Shown here: in pieces, positions 20,561 through 31,442 of the stretch | Position numbering within the stretch: the stretch's first letter is position 1 | How the letters are laid out: every line of letters begins with the position of its first letter | DNA from: Irpex lacteus | Lineage: Eukaryota; Basidiomycota; Agaricomycetes; Polyporales; Irpicaceae | Reading direction: 5' to 3' | Assembly (NCBI GenBank): GCA_001986395.2 | Contig: MQVO02000056.1 | Span: 41,901 to 105,900, forward strand | Length of the DNA stretch: 64,000 nucleotides | Program-made: the position numbers and the translations under genes | The notes under the pieces: model-generated | Told to the model about the DNA's origin: nothing | Database searches by the model: none | The model's input: the letters and a program-made list of their open reading frames with translations, nothing else

Positions 20561-21720
20561 GCGAACCCCTCGCTCTTCCCCCCTTCTGCTTCGCCATCAT
20601 TCTGATTCATTGAACGGTTCCCCTCTAGGCCAAGGCCCTGCTGCGGCATACTCTGACTGCTTGAGGCGCCGTTGCACTTGCACGTAACATAGCGACTCGA
20701 GTGTCAGATGTGCGTTTTCGACTGAGGTGAGCTGAATTGTTTGTCTCACGCAAGTATACGCCACTTCCTGGTCGCAGCTTTCAGCAGCGGGTAGAGACAA
20801 CTCTGCAGACCACATAGGAGTACGGTACTGAGGCCAAACCTGTATATGTAGGTCTATAGTCCATTGGACAGTGTACATCAAGCACTTACACGGATGTCCA
20901 CCAACAAAGTGGTATTATAGCTCCTTATACGCCTACACGAAGCACAGCGCACAAGAAGTGCTTATTGGACGTCATGACGTCTTTTCACCCTCACCTCGCT
21001 CTGTGTTCTCGTTCGGTCACGGTGCCGGTATTGCAATGCGTATATACGGCAGTATAGTGGTACGTACCTCAGTGATCGTCTTCGCTCAACTCGTCCTAAC
21101 CTTCGCTCGTTCTTTGACGTACATTCTCCTCGTACTTTATAGCCTAGGACCATCATGGGATAGGCTATTAGATACTCGAGGGGAGGGGAGGACGCCAACT
21201 GTACCTTATCGTTGTTGTCCTCCAGGGCTCAGTAGACTAGGTACCAGCTGGTGCGTCACCTGCCCCGTGGGGCTCAATGCATGTGCGTGTTACAACTCTA
21301 AAAGTGAGTACCTATCGACTAACATGGACGTCGCAGATCGATTTACCGAAGTTAAAGGCGGCGAGGCGATACCACCATGGTGAACAGGATTCGACAGCGA
21401 TCACCATGAGCTCAGTTCATCACTGTGAGTAACTCTCGCAACCGTCTGGGTTGTATTTGAGGTGCGGTAATTACCGCAACTACTCATCACACTATAGTAT
21501 ATAGTATGGTTCGTATCACGCCAACCCAACTCTAACTCGACGCACTGCTGCGATCTGCCACATTTCCGTTATCTTGTATTCTTCGGGCCTCCTTCCGCAT
21601 GTTTATTCTCACACTGTCACTCCCGCCAGAGCTCAATGCCTTAGTGCTATATACATACATCCCACTCCAGTAGCGTCGACTTTCACCTTCAACGTTGAGC
21701 CGCGTTCAGCACCATCCACC
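20561..21720. other. spacer with inverted copy of the duplicated segment
   Basis: No gene is supported. The 20960-21280 part is the reverse of the 13600-14000 spacer: GATCGTCTTCGCTCAACTCG, ACGTACATTCTCCTCGTACT and a TGCCCCGTGGGGCTC motif. This places CRN-like copy 2 in the same duplicated context as copy 1, in the opposite orientation. Confidence 0.5.
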
Positions 21721-22170
21721 ATGGCCACGGTGAAAGTCTTCTACTTCGTCGCAGAGTCACAGAGCAACATAGGCCGCATCGAAATTGATCCAAATATCGA
21801 AGTGTACGACCTCCTCCGTGCAATATGTGACGATATCGCAACTCAGGGGGGCGAAGTCCACGCTAATCAATTGAACCTCGGACTCTACAAGGTAAGTTGT
21901 GCGTATTGTTATCACGCAGAGCCTCGCTCTCACGGTATGCTTGTGGCTCATCTGTAGGTTCATAAGGACTTGTTCAAAGAGGACCTACTTACTGTAGACT
22001 CAGTCGTAACAAGCTTATTGAGGCGACAGAAAGCGCGATCATACGAGGCTAGTCAGCAATTCAAGAACCTCCCAGTAGCCAGAACAGTTGCGGAATGTCT
22101 CAACAACGGAGAGACGGTGTTGAACGTCGCCGTCTGCAACGTCAAACGTTTATCAACCGATGGTCAGTGA
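21721..22170 (+). CDS. Crinkler-header-like small protein, copy 2 (intact)
   Basis: Exons 21721-21891 and 21958-22170 close to 127 aa. It begins MATVKVFYFVAESQSNIGRI and continues EIDPNIEVYDLLRAICDDIA, LNLGLYK, then after the intron VHKDLFKEDLLTVDSVVTSL and FKNLPVARTVAECLN, ending KRLSTDGQ. The first ~57 residues follow the ubiquitin-like Crinkler header pattern: a hydrophobic KVF(Y/C) strand, a D.. VYDLL helix start and a terminal L.LYK. No C-terminal effector domain is attached, and I see no secretion signal. Header-only Crinkler relatives occur in basidiomycetes, and their role is unknown. The start is chosen at the ATG in ACCATGGCC, which matches copy 1. The intron position after LYK is conserved in all three copies. 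Confidence 0.65.
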
Positions 22171-23008
22171 TTTCACACCCCCACACGCGAGAGACACCAC
22201 ATGAATTGACGGAAAACGAATTATCATCGTCTACCTAATATTGAGAAGCTGTTGCCGGTGGTAGATAAAGTGAAAATAATCATTGCGCTGGAATTTTCGT
22301 GAATTGTCGCGTTGTGGCTCGACTCAGTCTCGTCGGAGGTGAAAGTAAACGATAAGGCTGAGGTTGAGAGGTTTGAGGAGAAGACGGGGGAGGACAGGGT
22401 TTGAGAGGAGTGTTTGAGCCTTTGCCTCTGTACCGCCCACCATACGACACGCTCAGACACCTGCGTACGCACGCACGCATTAACCTTGTACCGGATTGTA
22501 TGATTCTACATTTTTTGTATCTTCGTCTCTCGCACATGGCCTCTTCTCAACATATCTGTGTCCGTATATCTTCCTACATCTGTATGTATCTGTATCACCA
22601 CTTGACTCTATCTGCTTAACGTCATGGTCTTCCTATCACACCGCCCTTATCGTTTGACACTCTTCGCGATGCATCTCGGATTCGGATAGCCTCTGTCATC
22701 ATTTCTCATCTCCTGCATAGTCTTCGAGAGCCAAGAGTGCTACGTAGTACCCACGTCGACCAACGAGTCCATCTCAAGCGCAGATATCGACGGTCTACTG
22801 TATCGGTTTGCATGTACCCGACGTTGCATTTTGGTATACAAGAGTCTCATTTACATTCATCATCAATGAGACTAGATAGAGCTATAGCATAACAGCCTAC
22901 AGGAACTCCAAGGCGATGAAGCCCCAGCTTGGCGCCGGGGCCGCCCTTGCACCTTATTTACGACCAGCAGCAGCTTATAAATCTTAGACACACGAGGAGA
23001 ATTAAATC
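22171..23008. other. spacer between CRN-like copies 2 and 3, with MFS-tail-like repeat
   Basis: No gene is seen. Positions 22330-22640 resemble the 3' end and downstream region of the MFS gene (see separate repeat entry). The rest carries no recognisable features. Confidence 0.45.
22330..22640 (+). repeat. fragment resembling the MFS gene 3' end, copy at 22.3 kb
   Basis: Shares GAGTGTTTGAGCCT, GTACCGCCCACCA.ACGACAC, CTCTCGCAC.TGG and CATCTGTATGTATCT with the stop-codon region and 3' flank of the MFS transporter at 19190-19440. Another copy lies at 30930-31190. Confidence 0.55.
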
Positions 23009-23526
23009 TCAGGCATGTGGGTATGAGGGGTCACTCACCGGCAGTCCACAAACATTTGACGACGACGCACAGCACCATCTCTCCGCCGCTTTGTCTATTG
23101 CTGGCAGGTGCTTGAACTCGTCAGACCCTCTTTCATTCCAGCGGCTTACGTGGCCTTTTACAATTGCGTTCAAAGAGGGTATTTCCAGCTTGAACAGCTC
23201 CTTATCAACCTAACAGGCAACGGGAATACAGTGTTAAAATGAGGCAACGACCAGCGGCACAGCGCGTGAAATTACAAACTGACACTTGCTTTGTAGAGTT
23301 CGAGGTTCCATTTCGTAGCTGGTACCCCGGCGCTCCAATAACTTGAAATATCGTCGCGTATCTTGCGGAGGAGGTCGTAAACGTCTGCGTTGAGATCAAT
23401 TTCGACACGGCCTAGGTTGCATGCTGACTCCAGCGCATAGTAGAAGACTTTCACCGTGGTGAATGGTGTGGTGTTAGATTTGGCATTCGACGCCGGTACG
23501 TCACGGTAGGCTAGGGTAGTATGCAT
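23009..23526 (-). pseudogene. Crinkler-header-like small protein, copy 3 (lesioned)
   Basis: Exons are complement of 23290-23526 and 23009-23209. It reads TVKVFYYALESACNLGRVEI, DVYDLLRKIRDDISSYW, KWNLELYK and, after the intron, VDKELFKLEIPSLNAIVKGH and FKHLPAIDKAAE. The intron donor is GCAAGT, so this is a GC-AG intron where the sister copies have GT. The start ATG used by copies 1 and 2 has become ACG, leaving an upstream ATG at 23526. Compared with copy 2, about 14 nt are missing after KAAE, which shifts the frame; the displaced frame would continue GEMVLCVVVK. It is probably a pseudogene, or encodes a protein with a new tail. Confidence 0.55.
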
Positions 23527-25037
23527 GTATATGTAGTAAGCGATTGGGTTCTGGTGTATGCAATAATACGAAGATATACGTGCGGAAAGACATGTCTATG
23601 GAAGTGCACCGAGTCAGAGCTGTGTTCGTGCCCTGATGAAATGCGGGCGGTATCATATAGTGCGGTGAGTACCAAGGAGGAGCAACCACCGCACCTTGAA
23701 TCTAAGCCAGATACCGTTGAGAGTGCAAGGGATGCAGGCCTGGGCATGCCTACAGAGACTTCTCGACACTTTTATCGCTGACTTCAAGTTCTAGAAGGGT
23801 GCGTTGCGTTGGGAAACGTGTACATAGTGACGAACCAAGCTCACGGAGATTGCTTGCTCGCGGGTTGAATGGATCTACGTGTTTCCCTACATGTCAATAA
23901 CGAAGCCCCATAACGTGCAGATCAGGATCTGCGATACAGAATGCAGGAATGATCCCTTTCTAGGGATCCGTGTAAGTACATCATGATGCAAGTGACTTGG
24001 AGCAGGGTTCGCGCACGGTCGGCTTCAAGTCGATCGCCGGTAGTTTGAAAAGACGAATTGTCAAAGGGCTGGATAAGCCGTTAGTCACAAGTAAGTGGTA
24101 TGGCGGCTGGCCTCACTGGCAATCACTTCCTCTCTCGAGGGACGACGATTCGTCTATCGATTAGCAGCGAGCCCATTTTGGTCCACGATGATCACTGGTA
24201 TCTTGACACCGTCAACCATCTCATTCTCCTTGATCTGCGACTTTCTCACTAACAAGTGAAACTATATCACGTACGTACAGACAGATAGACCGCGTGTGGT
24301 CAGTGACGTACTTACTTTCCAAAGGTCGAATCTTGACGCTCTATAACTGAAGGAGAGGAACGACGATGTCAGTCGGCCTGCGATTTGAGTACTCCAGCAT
24401 ACTACGAGTGACAGTGAGGTATTTACCTGCCCGAAACCTTGAACAGGTCACTAATTTACTAGTCAATGACATAGGCCGGGATCGAACGAAGATCGAACGG
24501 AGGACGGGGATGTACGAGTGTGAGCGCCTTTGTAGTGATACCGTACGAGCTCGTCCAGCAAGTGAGTTAGACCCATAGGTACGAGATTTGAGGCTGATTC
24601 TGATACCAGAAAGCACTTGGTTCTCGTTCACTTGCGTCCATGACCATGATAACAGTTGTAGCATCACTAGCCCGTTTTCGTATATTTTCTCATATCTGTT
24701 GATCAAAAAACAACCGATATCAGAGAGAGAGTTCGTACCACTATATATATCTGCATTAGAGTTCGAAGGCTAGCATATGGTCGTAGAGAGACAGCGCTGT
24801 GCTCGCGTTGCTCACATTCAGGCCGTGCTAGACCGAGTCAGAGCCATGTCCACAAGTACAACGGTAGTCGTGTTGTGTGGTACCAAAATTGACCAGTCTC
24901 TGTGGGCGCTTATGAGTAGAAAAGTAAGTGAGCTGTTCTGCGCGACTCACAACATGGCCGTACGCGATTGAGCTTCAAGTTTCCTACTTGAAGTGTATGC
25001 GGCTCGCGGGCGCTCAGTGAGGTGACGAAAGGGCTGA
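23527..25037. other. gene-free spacer
   Basis: I see no supportable gene. A small part near 24440-24560 shares GATCGAACG..GATCGAACGG and GTACGTA-type blocks with the duplicated spacers at 14 and 21 kb, but weakly. Confidence 0.4.
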
Positions 25038-26138
25038 TTACATAAGCTTGTTACGGCAATCCAAGCTCGATCGCGAAGCGCTCAAGGGTTGTGGCTCTGG
25101 GAGTGAGTCGCAGTCAATATCGGCGGCGGCGAAGAAAGGATGATCGTCTTTGCGAAGCTTGATACTGTAGCCCATTTGTACTTGCTCCCACTCCTCGTGA
25201 ATGCGGTCGTATACCTGGAAGTACACTGGCTTCCCTGCCGGAGCCTTCTCATCAATCAGCCCGAGTTGACTGAGGATGGGTTGTGTACACGCGAGGAGAG
25301 GGAACGTAAAGCCAGCCTGCACAACGTGCGTCTTCGGCTTTCCGTTGTCCTAAGATTTAATACAGTTAGAAAACTACTACGTAGCAGCACTAATACTACG
25401 CACCGATTTCCAGACCGTCACCCTCACCTGATTCTCCACTTGCTGCTGCAACGCTTTCTTCTCCGCCTCCATAGCCTTGTTCTGGGTCTCCAAAGCGATA
25501 GCCTTGTCAAGGGCTTCCAGGTCGATCGCCTTCATATGTGACACGTGTCGGGGCTGACTAGGACCCGCAACAGCATTTTGAGAACGCTGTTTCTTGGCGG
25601 CGGGTTGTGATGATGGTGGTGGTGGCGGTGGTGGTGGCAGCGGCGGCAGCGGAAGGGCCTGACTAGCAGGACGTGCCTGAGATGGTGGTCGTTCGGAAGG
25701 CAGTCGTTCTTCGGTAATGGTAGCGAGTGGTGGGTTGACTGGAGACGGAGTGGGGGGAAGAGAATGTTGTGTCGCAGAAACATGAGAGCTTGAGCGGGGT
25801 GGGTCAGGTACTGATCGTGTCTTGGCAGCTGCTCGGCCAAGCGGCACAGCGTGACCAGAGGCAGAACAACCGCCAGCCTCGAGGCAATGTTTTCTGCACG
25901 TTCTTCGTTGGCAGTCCCCGTGGACCCGAGTGCGAGTGCATCCTGGATGTGCACACGGTTCCTTTCCAGGCTGTTCCTGGTCTGCGTCACTCCGCGGCAT
26001 GGTAGGCTTCAGTTCAGAAGGGTGATAAAATGAATGAAATGCAGGTGGAGAGGAAGGCGCTTGGGAGGTCGAGGCTGTGTAGGCGTCCAATATCTGTGAC
26101 GGCTTGGTGCTTGCCCACCGGAACGTCCGCTTGTGATA

Positions 26139-26165
26139 CAGTCAGACCTCCAATAAGTCATACCT
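26139..26165. repeat. terminal inverted repeat of pogo element, left
   Basis: Starts CAGTCAGACCTCCAATAAGT next to the TA target dinucleotide. Confidence 0.85.
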
Positions 26166-26353
26166 CTCGGTCCATCCGAAAAAGTATGACTTATCATGGT
26201 GTATGGGTTTTCGGAGGTTTCCCACGATAGGCGCCTAATTGGCAATATAATATCTATTGAGGCGCTTATTCTATTAGAGGGCGTGTATATAGTAGAATTC
26301 GAACGTATCGACAATAGCGAGCATAAGATTTAAGAGAAGAGCGAAGTGTAAAT

Positions 26354-28550
26354 CTAAAGAGTTTGTTTGGGCAGGAAAAAGGAGGTTATGGTAGTAGGAA
26401 CCTTCGAGCGCTGTTCTTCGATGCGGAGCTGACGACGGAGAGCACCCAACAATGATTCCATCTTGTGCGTGTCGACAGCTTCAGCCTGAGTGCGATCGAC
26501 ATGAAGCAGGTGCTCGCTGATGACTGCAGCCGCGTCTAAGACTGCTTTGCGCGTAGGCTGGTCATTTGATATCGCGTCGTCGTCAACATCATCATCGCCG
26601 CCATTGATCGGGCCATTCTCTTTCGCATCGCGCGACGCGATAACTGCGGCACAGATATCCTCCTCTGCCATCTCCTCCGCACCCTCAGTCATAATATACC
26701 TCATGTCTTCTTCTTCCGGGTTGAGCAGCTCATCGAGGGTCATGCGATTTCTGGTGTGAAGCGCACCATGCGAAGCGAGCTCGTTCATAGCTGCCGTAAC
26801 GCTAGCTTCGGCCTCGACAACTGGATTATCTTGTTCGGCGTGATCGGTAGGGTTGACGAGAGTCGAGATAGGAACAGATGGGGTGGGACGAGGTGGATCA
26901 GGCATGGTAGGCAGAATTTGAGCCTTTTTCCAGCAGTGGCGAATCGTCGAAGTGCTCACTTCTCGCCAGGCGGTCTCTGCAAGTCTCATTGCCTCCAGTT
27001 GGTTGATGTCGTAGATCTGAGATGGAGTAACACCACGATCGTAACGGTCAATGGCGCGCTGAATGTATCTTGCACGGTAGTGGGCCTTGAAGCAGCGGAT
27101 AATTCCCTGATCGAGTGGCTGAACGTGGGCGGTAAGATTGGGCATAAAGGGGATGACACGGATGTTCTGCAGGTTGTCAGGCACTATGTGGCCTGAGAAA
27201 TTGTCTTGCAGAAGCACCACTCGGCGTTGCTGGCGGCCCAGGTCCCGATCCCAATCGCGAATCCATTCCTCGTACAGACTGGCAGTCATCCAAGCCTTCG
27301 CGTTATTTCGGTAATAGAACCCGAGCTGGGTGCCTGTCTTGTTCTTGAATGGACGTGGTTTCTCGGCCTTGCCAATGATAAACGGCGGTAGCTTCTGTGA
27401 TCCGTCGGCGTTGCAAGTGAATGCATAGGTGAGTCTTACTTTCCGTCCCTTCACGCCGCCTCGCTTACGGTCTGAGAGTCCCCGATCTGGAGGCAGGCTT
27501 ACGGAGAAGTGGTAATTTAGAACAACGTTTACAGCAAAAATAACAGGTACGTACGCATAAAATAGCCCAGTCTCATCCATATTGAATATGTTTCGCAGCT
27601 CATACCCGCATTCCGCGAGCAGCTCCTGCATCCGCCGACGTTCCTCTTCAATTACGGCGGGATCTGCGGTACCAGCCTCTCCGTGTCGCTTGTGCGATTT
27701 CAAGCCCATATGCTTCTTGTACTTTTGTAGCCACCCGTTGCTTTGCTTACCACGCTCGTCTGCTGGGATACAAGCGAGGTTAGCAAACTGAACCCACTTC
27801 TGTCGCAAGATCTCATCGGTGAGTAAGACTCCACGCGCGACAGCCTGTGACACCCAGAGGTCCAACATCTCGTCCACCACTGGGTGTTCTGTCTGCCGCA
27901 CACGTTTCGCATCGCGATTACCACCCGAGCCTGCCTCCACGCGATCCCACTGGTCCCTCCACTTCTGTTCGTCTCGCAGCCAACCGGAGATGCGAGGCTG
28001 CTTGAGCTTCAGGTTTGGCCAGATCTCATCAAAGTGCTCTGCGGTCTTTGTCTGGTTCTTCCCGTTTTTGTGGTGCCAATCGAGGATCTCGATGCGTTGC
28101 GCAAGTGTCGCATTCTCTTTCTTCTCAAAGACTGGCTTTGGTGCCGCCTTAACCTCCTTCGTCTTTGGTGCAACAGGCTCCGGACCTGCAAACAGTAAGT
28201 GTCACCCAGCACCTGAGAAGTTGGAAACCATTTGACATACGTTTCCGTTTGTTTCCAGCAACTCTCGGAAGATCTCCGGCGGCCTCTCGCAGCTTCTGAA
28301 CAGCTTCACGCTGTGATGGCTGTAGACCCGCCAGAGCGTGCTCGTAATTATCTGACGATGCGCTTTCGAGTGCCTCTATCACCCGTTCTTCTTCGATGAG
28401 GTTACCGCCGCCTAAGTCCAGCCACTCCTCATCTTCTGACGAGATTGGAATCTTTTTCGACAGCTTCGCCATGAGTTGATCTCGCCGAGCTTTGCTCTTG
28501 TCTTTCAAGAGCTTTAGACCCTTCTTCAGTTTACTCAGTGGTTCCTTCAT
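26354..28550 (-). CDS. pogo-type DDE transposase
   Basis: This enzyme cuts and pastes the surrounding element. Exon 1 is complement of 28241-28550 and the main exon runs 26354-28185, with the phase split in CGT. The N-terminal helix-turn-helix reads TLAQRIEILDWHHKNGKNQT and PRISGWLRDEQKWRDQW. A CENP-B-type second HTH follows: LTDEILRQKWVQFANLACIP and GWLQKYKKHMGLKSHKRHGE. The DDE_1 core has FNMDETGLFY (first Asp), VVLLQDNFSGH (second Asp) and VQPLDQGIIRCFKAHYRARY (third Asp), so it is a DDD triad with nothing missing. A 57-nt GT-AG segment at 27498-27554 lies inside the frame: splicing restores FYALPPDRGL, which fits the family better, yet retention keeps the frame open. Length is 694 aa spliced or 713 aa unspliced. 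Confidence 0.9.
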
Positions 28551-28903
28551 GCTCAGAGTCTCGTGTGGTTGAGAGGTGAGTGGTGCCGTTGCCCTTTCAT
28601 TTTCACCTCAGCATTTGCTACAATTTGCACGTCGTCAAGAGCATCGCGCCCGTAATTTATGCACGAGATGTCGGTCTATGCCAATTTCTCTCATTTCGGT
28701 GTGCTCTTAGTACAGCGGCGCGCTCACTTCAATATAATGCGTAGCTGATCTGGGAAATATCCGATCAAAAGTATGACTTTTCAGCCCAAAAAAGGTATGA
28801 GTTATGTGTTATGACCTATGTATGGGTTATGGGCTCGATTTTCCCGCAAACCAAATTGGTCACTCCAAAAATGTATGAGTTATGCCCAAGTATGGGTTAT
28901 GGG

Positions 28904-28930
28904 AGGTATGACTTATTGGAGGTTCGACTG
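28904..28930. repeat. terminal inverted repeat of pogo element, right
   Basis: Ends ACTTATTGGAGGTTCGACTG next to the TA target dinucleotide; complementary to the left end apart from two bases. Confidence 0.85.
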
Positions 28931-29287
28931 TAGTTCTCACACTGTGCGTGTAACAGCGCCTTTTGTTTAGAATATGCTATTTATGAACGAAAATATCAAA
29001 GGACTCACCGAAACAAAGTAACGACCCTCGTTTTCAGGTTCGTTGAGTCCTTTGCAGTATGTGATATCGTGTTTTGCGCGGCAAATAGGGCACGTCCAGC
29101 TTTCAAACCAGATTAAGACAACACCAAGGGGGCCAGAAACGAAGCGCATAAATAGTACAAAAGGTGAGGGGGCACGCCGTGGTTGTGGTTGAAGAAGAAG
29201 GGGGCAGACTGGTTGAGCGACGCGGCGACGAAACGACGAACTCTGGTTCCAACTACAGTTTCTTAATTGGGACAGCGACGATGACAT

Positions 29288-29930
29288 AGCTGCGGGGCGT
29301 TGTGACAGACCGTGACATAAGAGGTGACATAGTCCATAAATGGACATGTCCACGTGGACATGTCCATGCATAGATTCCCCAAATTCGGAACTTTCAGGAA
29401 TGTTTCGCGGCTAAGTTCAAGTTCGCCTCACTGAAGTGAACACAATTAACCTGCTGTCATCTGTTACCATGACTTGCATTTATGAAGCTGATAGCCATGT
29501 AATTGGCTCGGCTCTGCAAGTGCTTGACAATTGTCTTCGTGTGTTCTCTGAGACTCAGACACGTACTAATCTGTTGAAAGATCCAAGTTATCACAGTTCC
29601 GAGCTACAACAAGGACTTTCTCGATTCGTCACTGCCCTACTACTCAGCGGTGCCAGCAATACATTCTAATACAAGGTAACGTGCTGCAAAGCTGTGATAT
29701 CTGGCTGTTCATTGTGATTACAAAAGACACAGATGAACGCACTAGTATCCGCTAGCCTGAGCAATTATACTCACGATGTGGCGAGCGGAATTTCGTCCCG
29801 AATAAGTATGTGGCGTACCACATAAAGCCATAGTACGTCTACCCGTTTTTATTCCACGTCTCGACTTCAACTCCCATAGCTATACCCCTACGATTTGGAA
29901 ACCTCAGCTTTCACCTCGCCCATCGACAAC
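29288..29930. other. spacer upstream of the interrupted GRF-like gene
   Basis: Contains the promoter side of the GRF-like gene (-) and of the unknown gene at 29931 (+). A short frame at 29436-29669 lacks features that would support it as a gene. Confidence 0.4.
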
Positions 29931-30819
29931 ATGCCCCATAAACCATTCAAGTACTCTCGCGCCGTCTTCAAGAAAGCCGTCTCTATCTGGAATAAAGCCA
30001 AGAACGAATGGCTATCCCGCGAACCCCGTCTCTCTGAGAAGCCTGCAGCATGCATATGGAGACCTCATACCGACTTCCCCTCCGCCGTCCCTGCAGGCCT
30101 TCGCCTTCCGAGGTGGAAGACCGCTGGTGCGACGCCGGTTTGGAGGACGAACGTGAACGCGGAAGTTTCTTCCGAGGTCAGTCGTGAGAGAGATTTGTTG
30201 TCTACATAGGGCTGACGTCCTTTGTTATACGTGACTTCCATCTCAGGATATACCCATAGTCCCTGAGGCTGAATCTGAGTTGCTAGAGCTTCCAGATCAT
30301 GCATACGCGGATAAGGAAGTTCAAACACATGGCAATACCCCCCGGGCCTCGCCACCGCAGTCTTTTACCGAGCAACCACCGGCCGAAACGTTCGGTCACG
30401 TATCAATGCCCTGTGAAAGCCTCAACCATGTCGAGCATCTCCTCCCTACCCCAGACTGCACGGTCGATTCGCACCCATCCCCACGCCGGTGCGGTTTGGA
30501 TCTCCAACCCCAAACCGTCGACGACCCGTACGCCAGCGAAATTCTACCCTCGCGTGCACCTTCCCGCAGGCTGAGCCTCGACTCCCAACTCAGTCGTCAA
30601 TCATGTCTCGAGACCCCTACCTCATCGTTCTACGCGGGAGGTTGGTACCAATACGCTTTCGGTAACATATCTCGGCGGTCGCTGGATAGCGAATCACCCA
30701 ACATCGTTCTCGACAAGCACCCGCATGAGCTGGAGTTATGCGAGCGTAGCGAAGCCGATGACGACGACTGCAGTGATGATTGCGTCAACGTAGACATCGG
30801 TGACACTGGCAGCGACTAG
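29931..30819 (+). CDS. hypothetical protein, Ser/Pro-rich with acidic C-terminus
   Basis: Not recognised. Two exons, 29931-30176 and 30247-30819, give 272 aa with closed phase; the intron is 70 nt with a GTCAGT donor and a CTCAG acceptor. The N-terminus is basic (MPHKPFKYSRAVFKKAVSIW, then NKAKNEWLSREPRL) and could be a short helix. The middle is Pro/Ser/His-rich and disordered. The C-terminus is strongly acidic (RSEADDDDCSDDCVNVDIGD). There is no signal peptide, membrane segment or zinc motif. An in-frame TTG at 29895 lies upstream, but the ATG at 29931 is the natural start. Confidence 0.55.
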
Positions 30820-31442
30820 GATGAGCCGACTTGTTACTTCTGCCCGCTGGTCCTTCGAGGCGTGCACCTCCTCGTTTGCGGGGCTTAGTGAGAAACGAGG
30901 TGGGAAGAATGGAAGGGTGAATAGTGCGTGAGGGGAGATTTGAGGAGGGGAGGTTTGAGGAGAAGTCTGGGGAGAGGAGGGTTGAGAGTGTTTGAGGAAC
31001 GTTCCTCGCCGCGCTACACACTACTCTACGCACGCACACATTATTACACAGCTTTCACATTCTCGTTTAAGCACGCGCATCTGCGAGCTTGATAGATCAG
31101 CTCTTGCATATATTATGGTATCCATATCTGTCCCTACCACCATCTTGACTCCAACTGCTTAACGTCCTCCATCGCACCCTACCTGCTCAATCATTCCTCG
31201 TTCCTAGACGTAAAGGGTGCTAGTGATAGCCTCAAAGACAAACACATGTAATAACCGATTGTAATGCTTATGGTATGTACATTTCACAAACATGGAACGT
31301 ATATGCGATTAGCGCAAAGCGGGACCGAAAACAACTTGAGAGATGACAGAGTTTTGAGTTTGGGATGTTCGGTGTTGAATTAGAATCTCGGATGTTCGGT
31401 GTTGAATTAGGATTAGAATTGAATTGGGGAGGGATTGAGGGA
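30820..31442. other. spacer with a second MFS-tail-like repeat
   Basis: No gene is seen. Positions 30930-31190 resemble the MFS gene 3' end. Around 31360-31430 on the plus strand there is a short direct repeat, GATGTTCGGTGTTGAATTAG, present twice, just downstream of the PCNA stop codon. Confidence 0.5.
30930..31190 (+). repeat. fragment resembling the MFS gene 3' end, copy at 30.9 kb
   Basis: Carries GAGGAGGGTTGAGAGTGTTT, the CTACGCACGCACACATTA block and CTTGACTCCAACTGCTTAAC. These also appear at 19210 (first block) and at 22460-22620 (the latter two). Confidence 0.5.

Larger units (their letters stand above)
26139..28930 (-). mobile_element. pogo/Fot-type (Tc1/mariner superfamily) DNA transposon
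   Basis: A 2792-bp element flanked by TA (26137-26138 and 28931-28932). Its terminal inverted repeats start CAGTCAGACCTCCAATAAGT on the left and, read inward from the right end, CAGTCGAACCTCCAATAAGT. They match for about 27 bases with two differences. Subterminal motifs (GTATGACTTAT, GTATGGGTTATGGG) recur inside both ends and could bind transposase. The single gene inside is an apparently intact transposase, so the copy may be autonomous. Confidence 0.9.
25038..29287 (-). pseudogene. GRF-finger-like gene interrupted by a transposon
   Basis: The 5' part, complement of 29009-29287, starts MSSSLSQLRNCSWNQSS and ends with WTCPICRAKHDITYCKGLNE followed by NEGRYFVS. After a 49-nt intron, exon 28933-28959 reads ALLHAQCEN and stops at the transposon. 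The 3' part resumes at 26136, so that without the element the join reads CENYHKRTFRWAS. The CPIC, GRYF, C..Y and FRW spacing resembles a GRF-type zinc finger. The 3' exon continues to 25404 with CAHPGCTRTRVHGDCQRRTC (a Cys-rich motif), Pro-rich stretches and a coiled-coil-like ALETQNKAMEAEKKALQQQ. The last exon 25038-25349 holds FTFPLLACTQPILSQLG. All phases close after virtual excision, so the insertion is probably recent. Function is unknown. Confidence 0.7.

Noticed and set aside
29436..29669. 77-aa frame (MNTINLLSSVTMTCIYEADS...)
   Set aside because: Plausible composition but no domain, no introns and no conserved neighbour; left out as unsupported.
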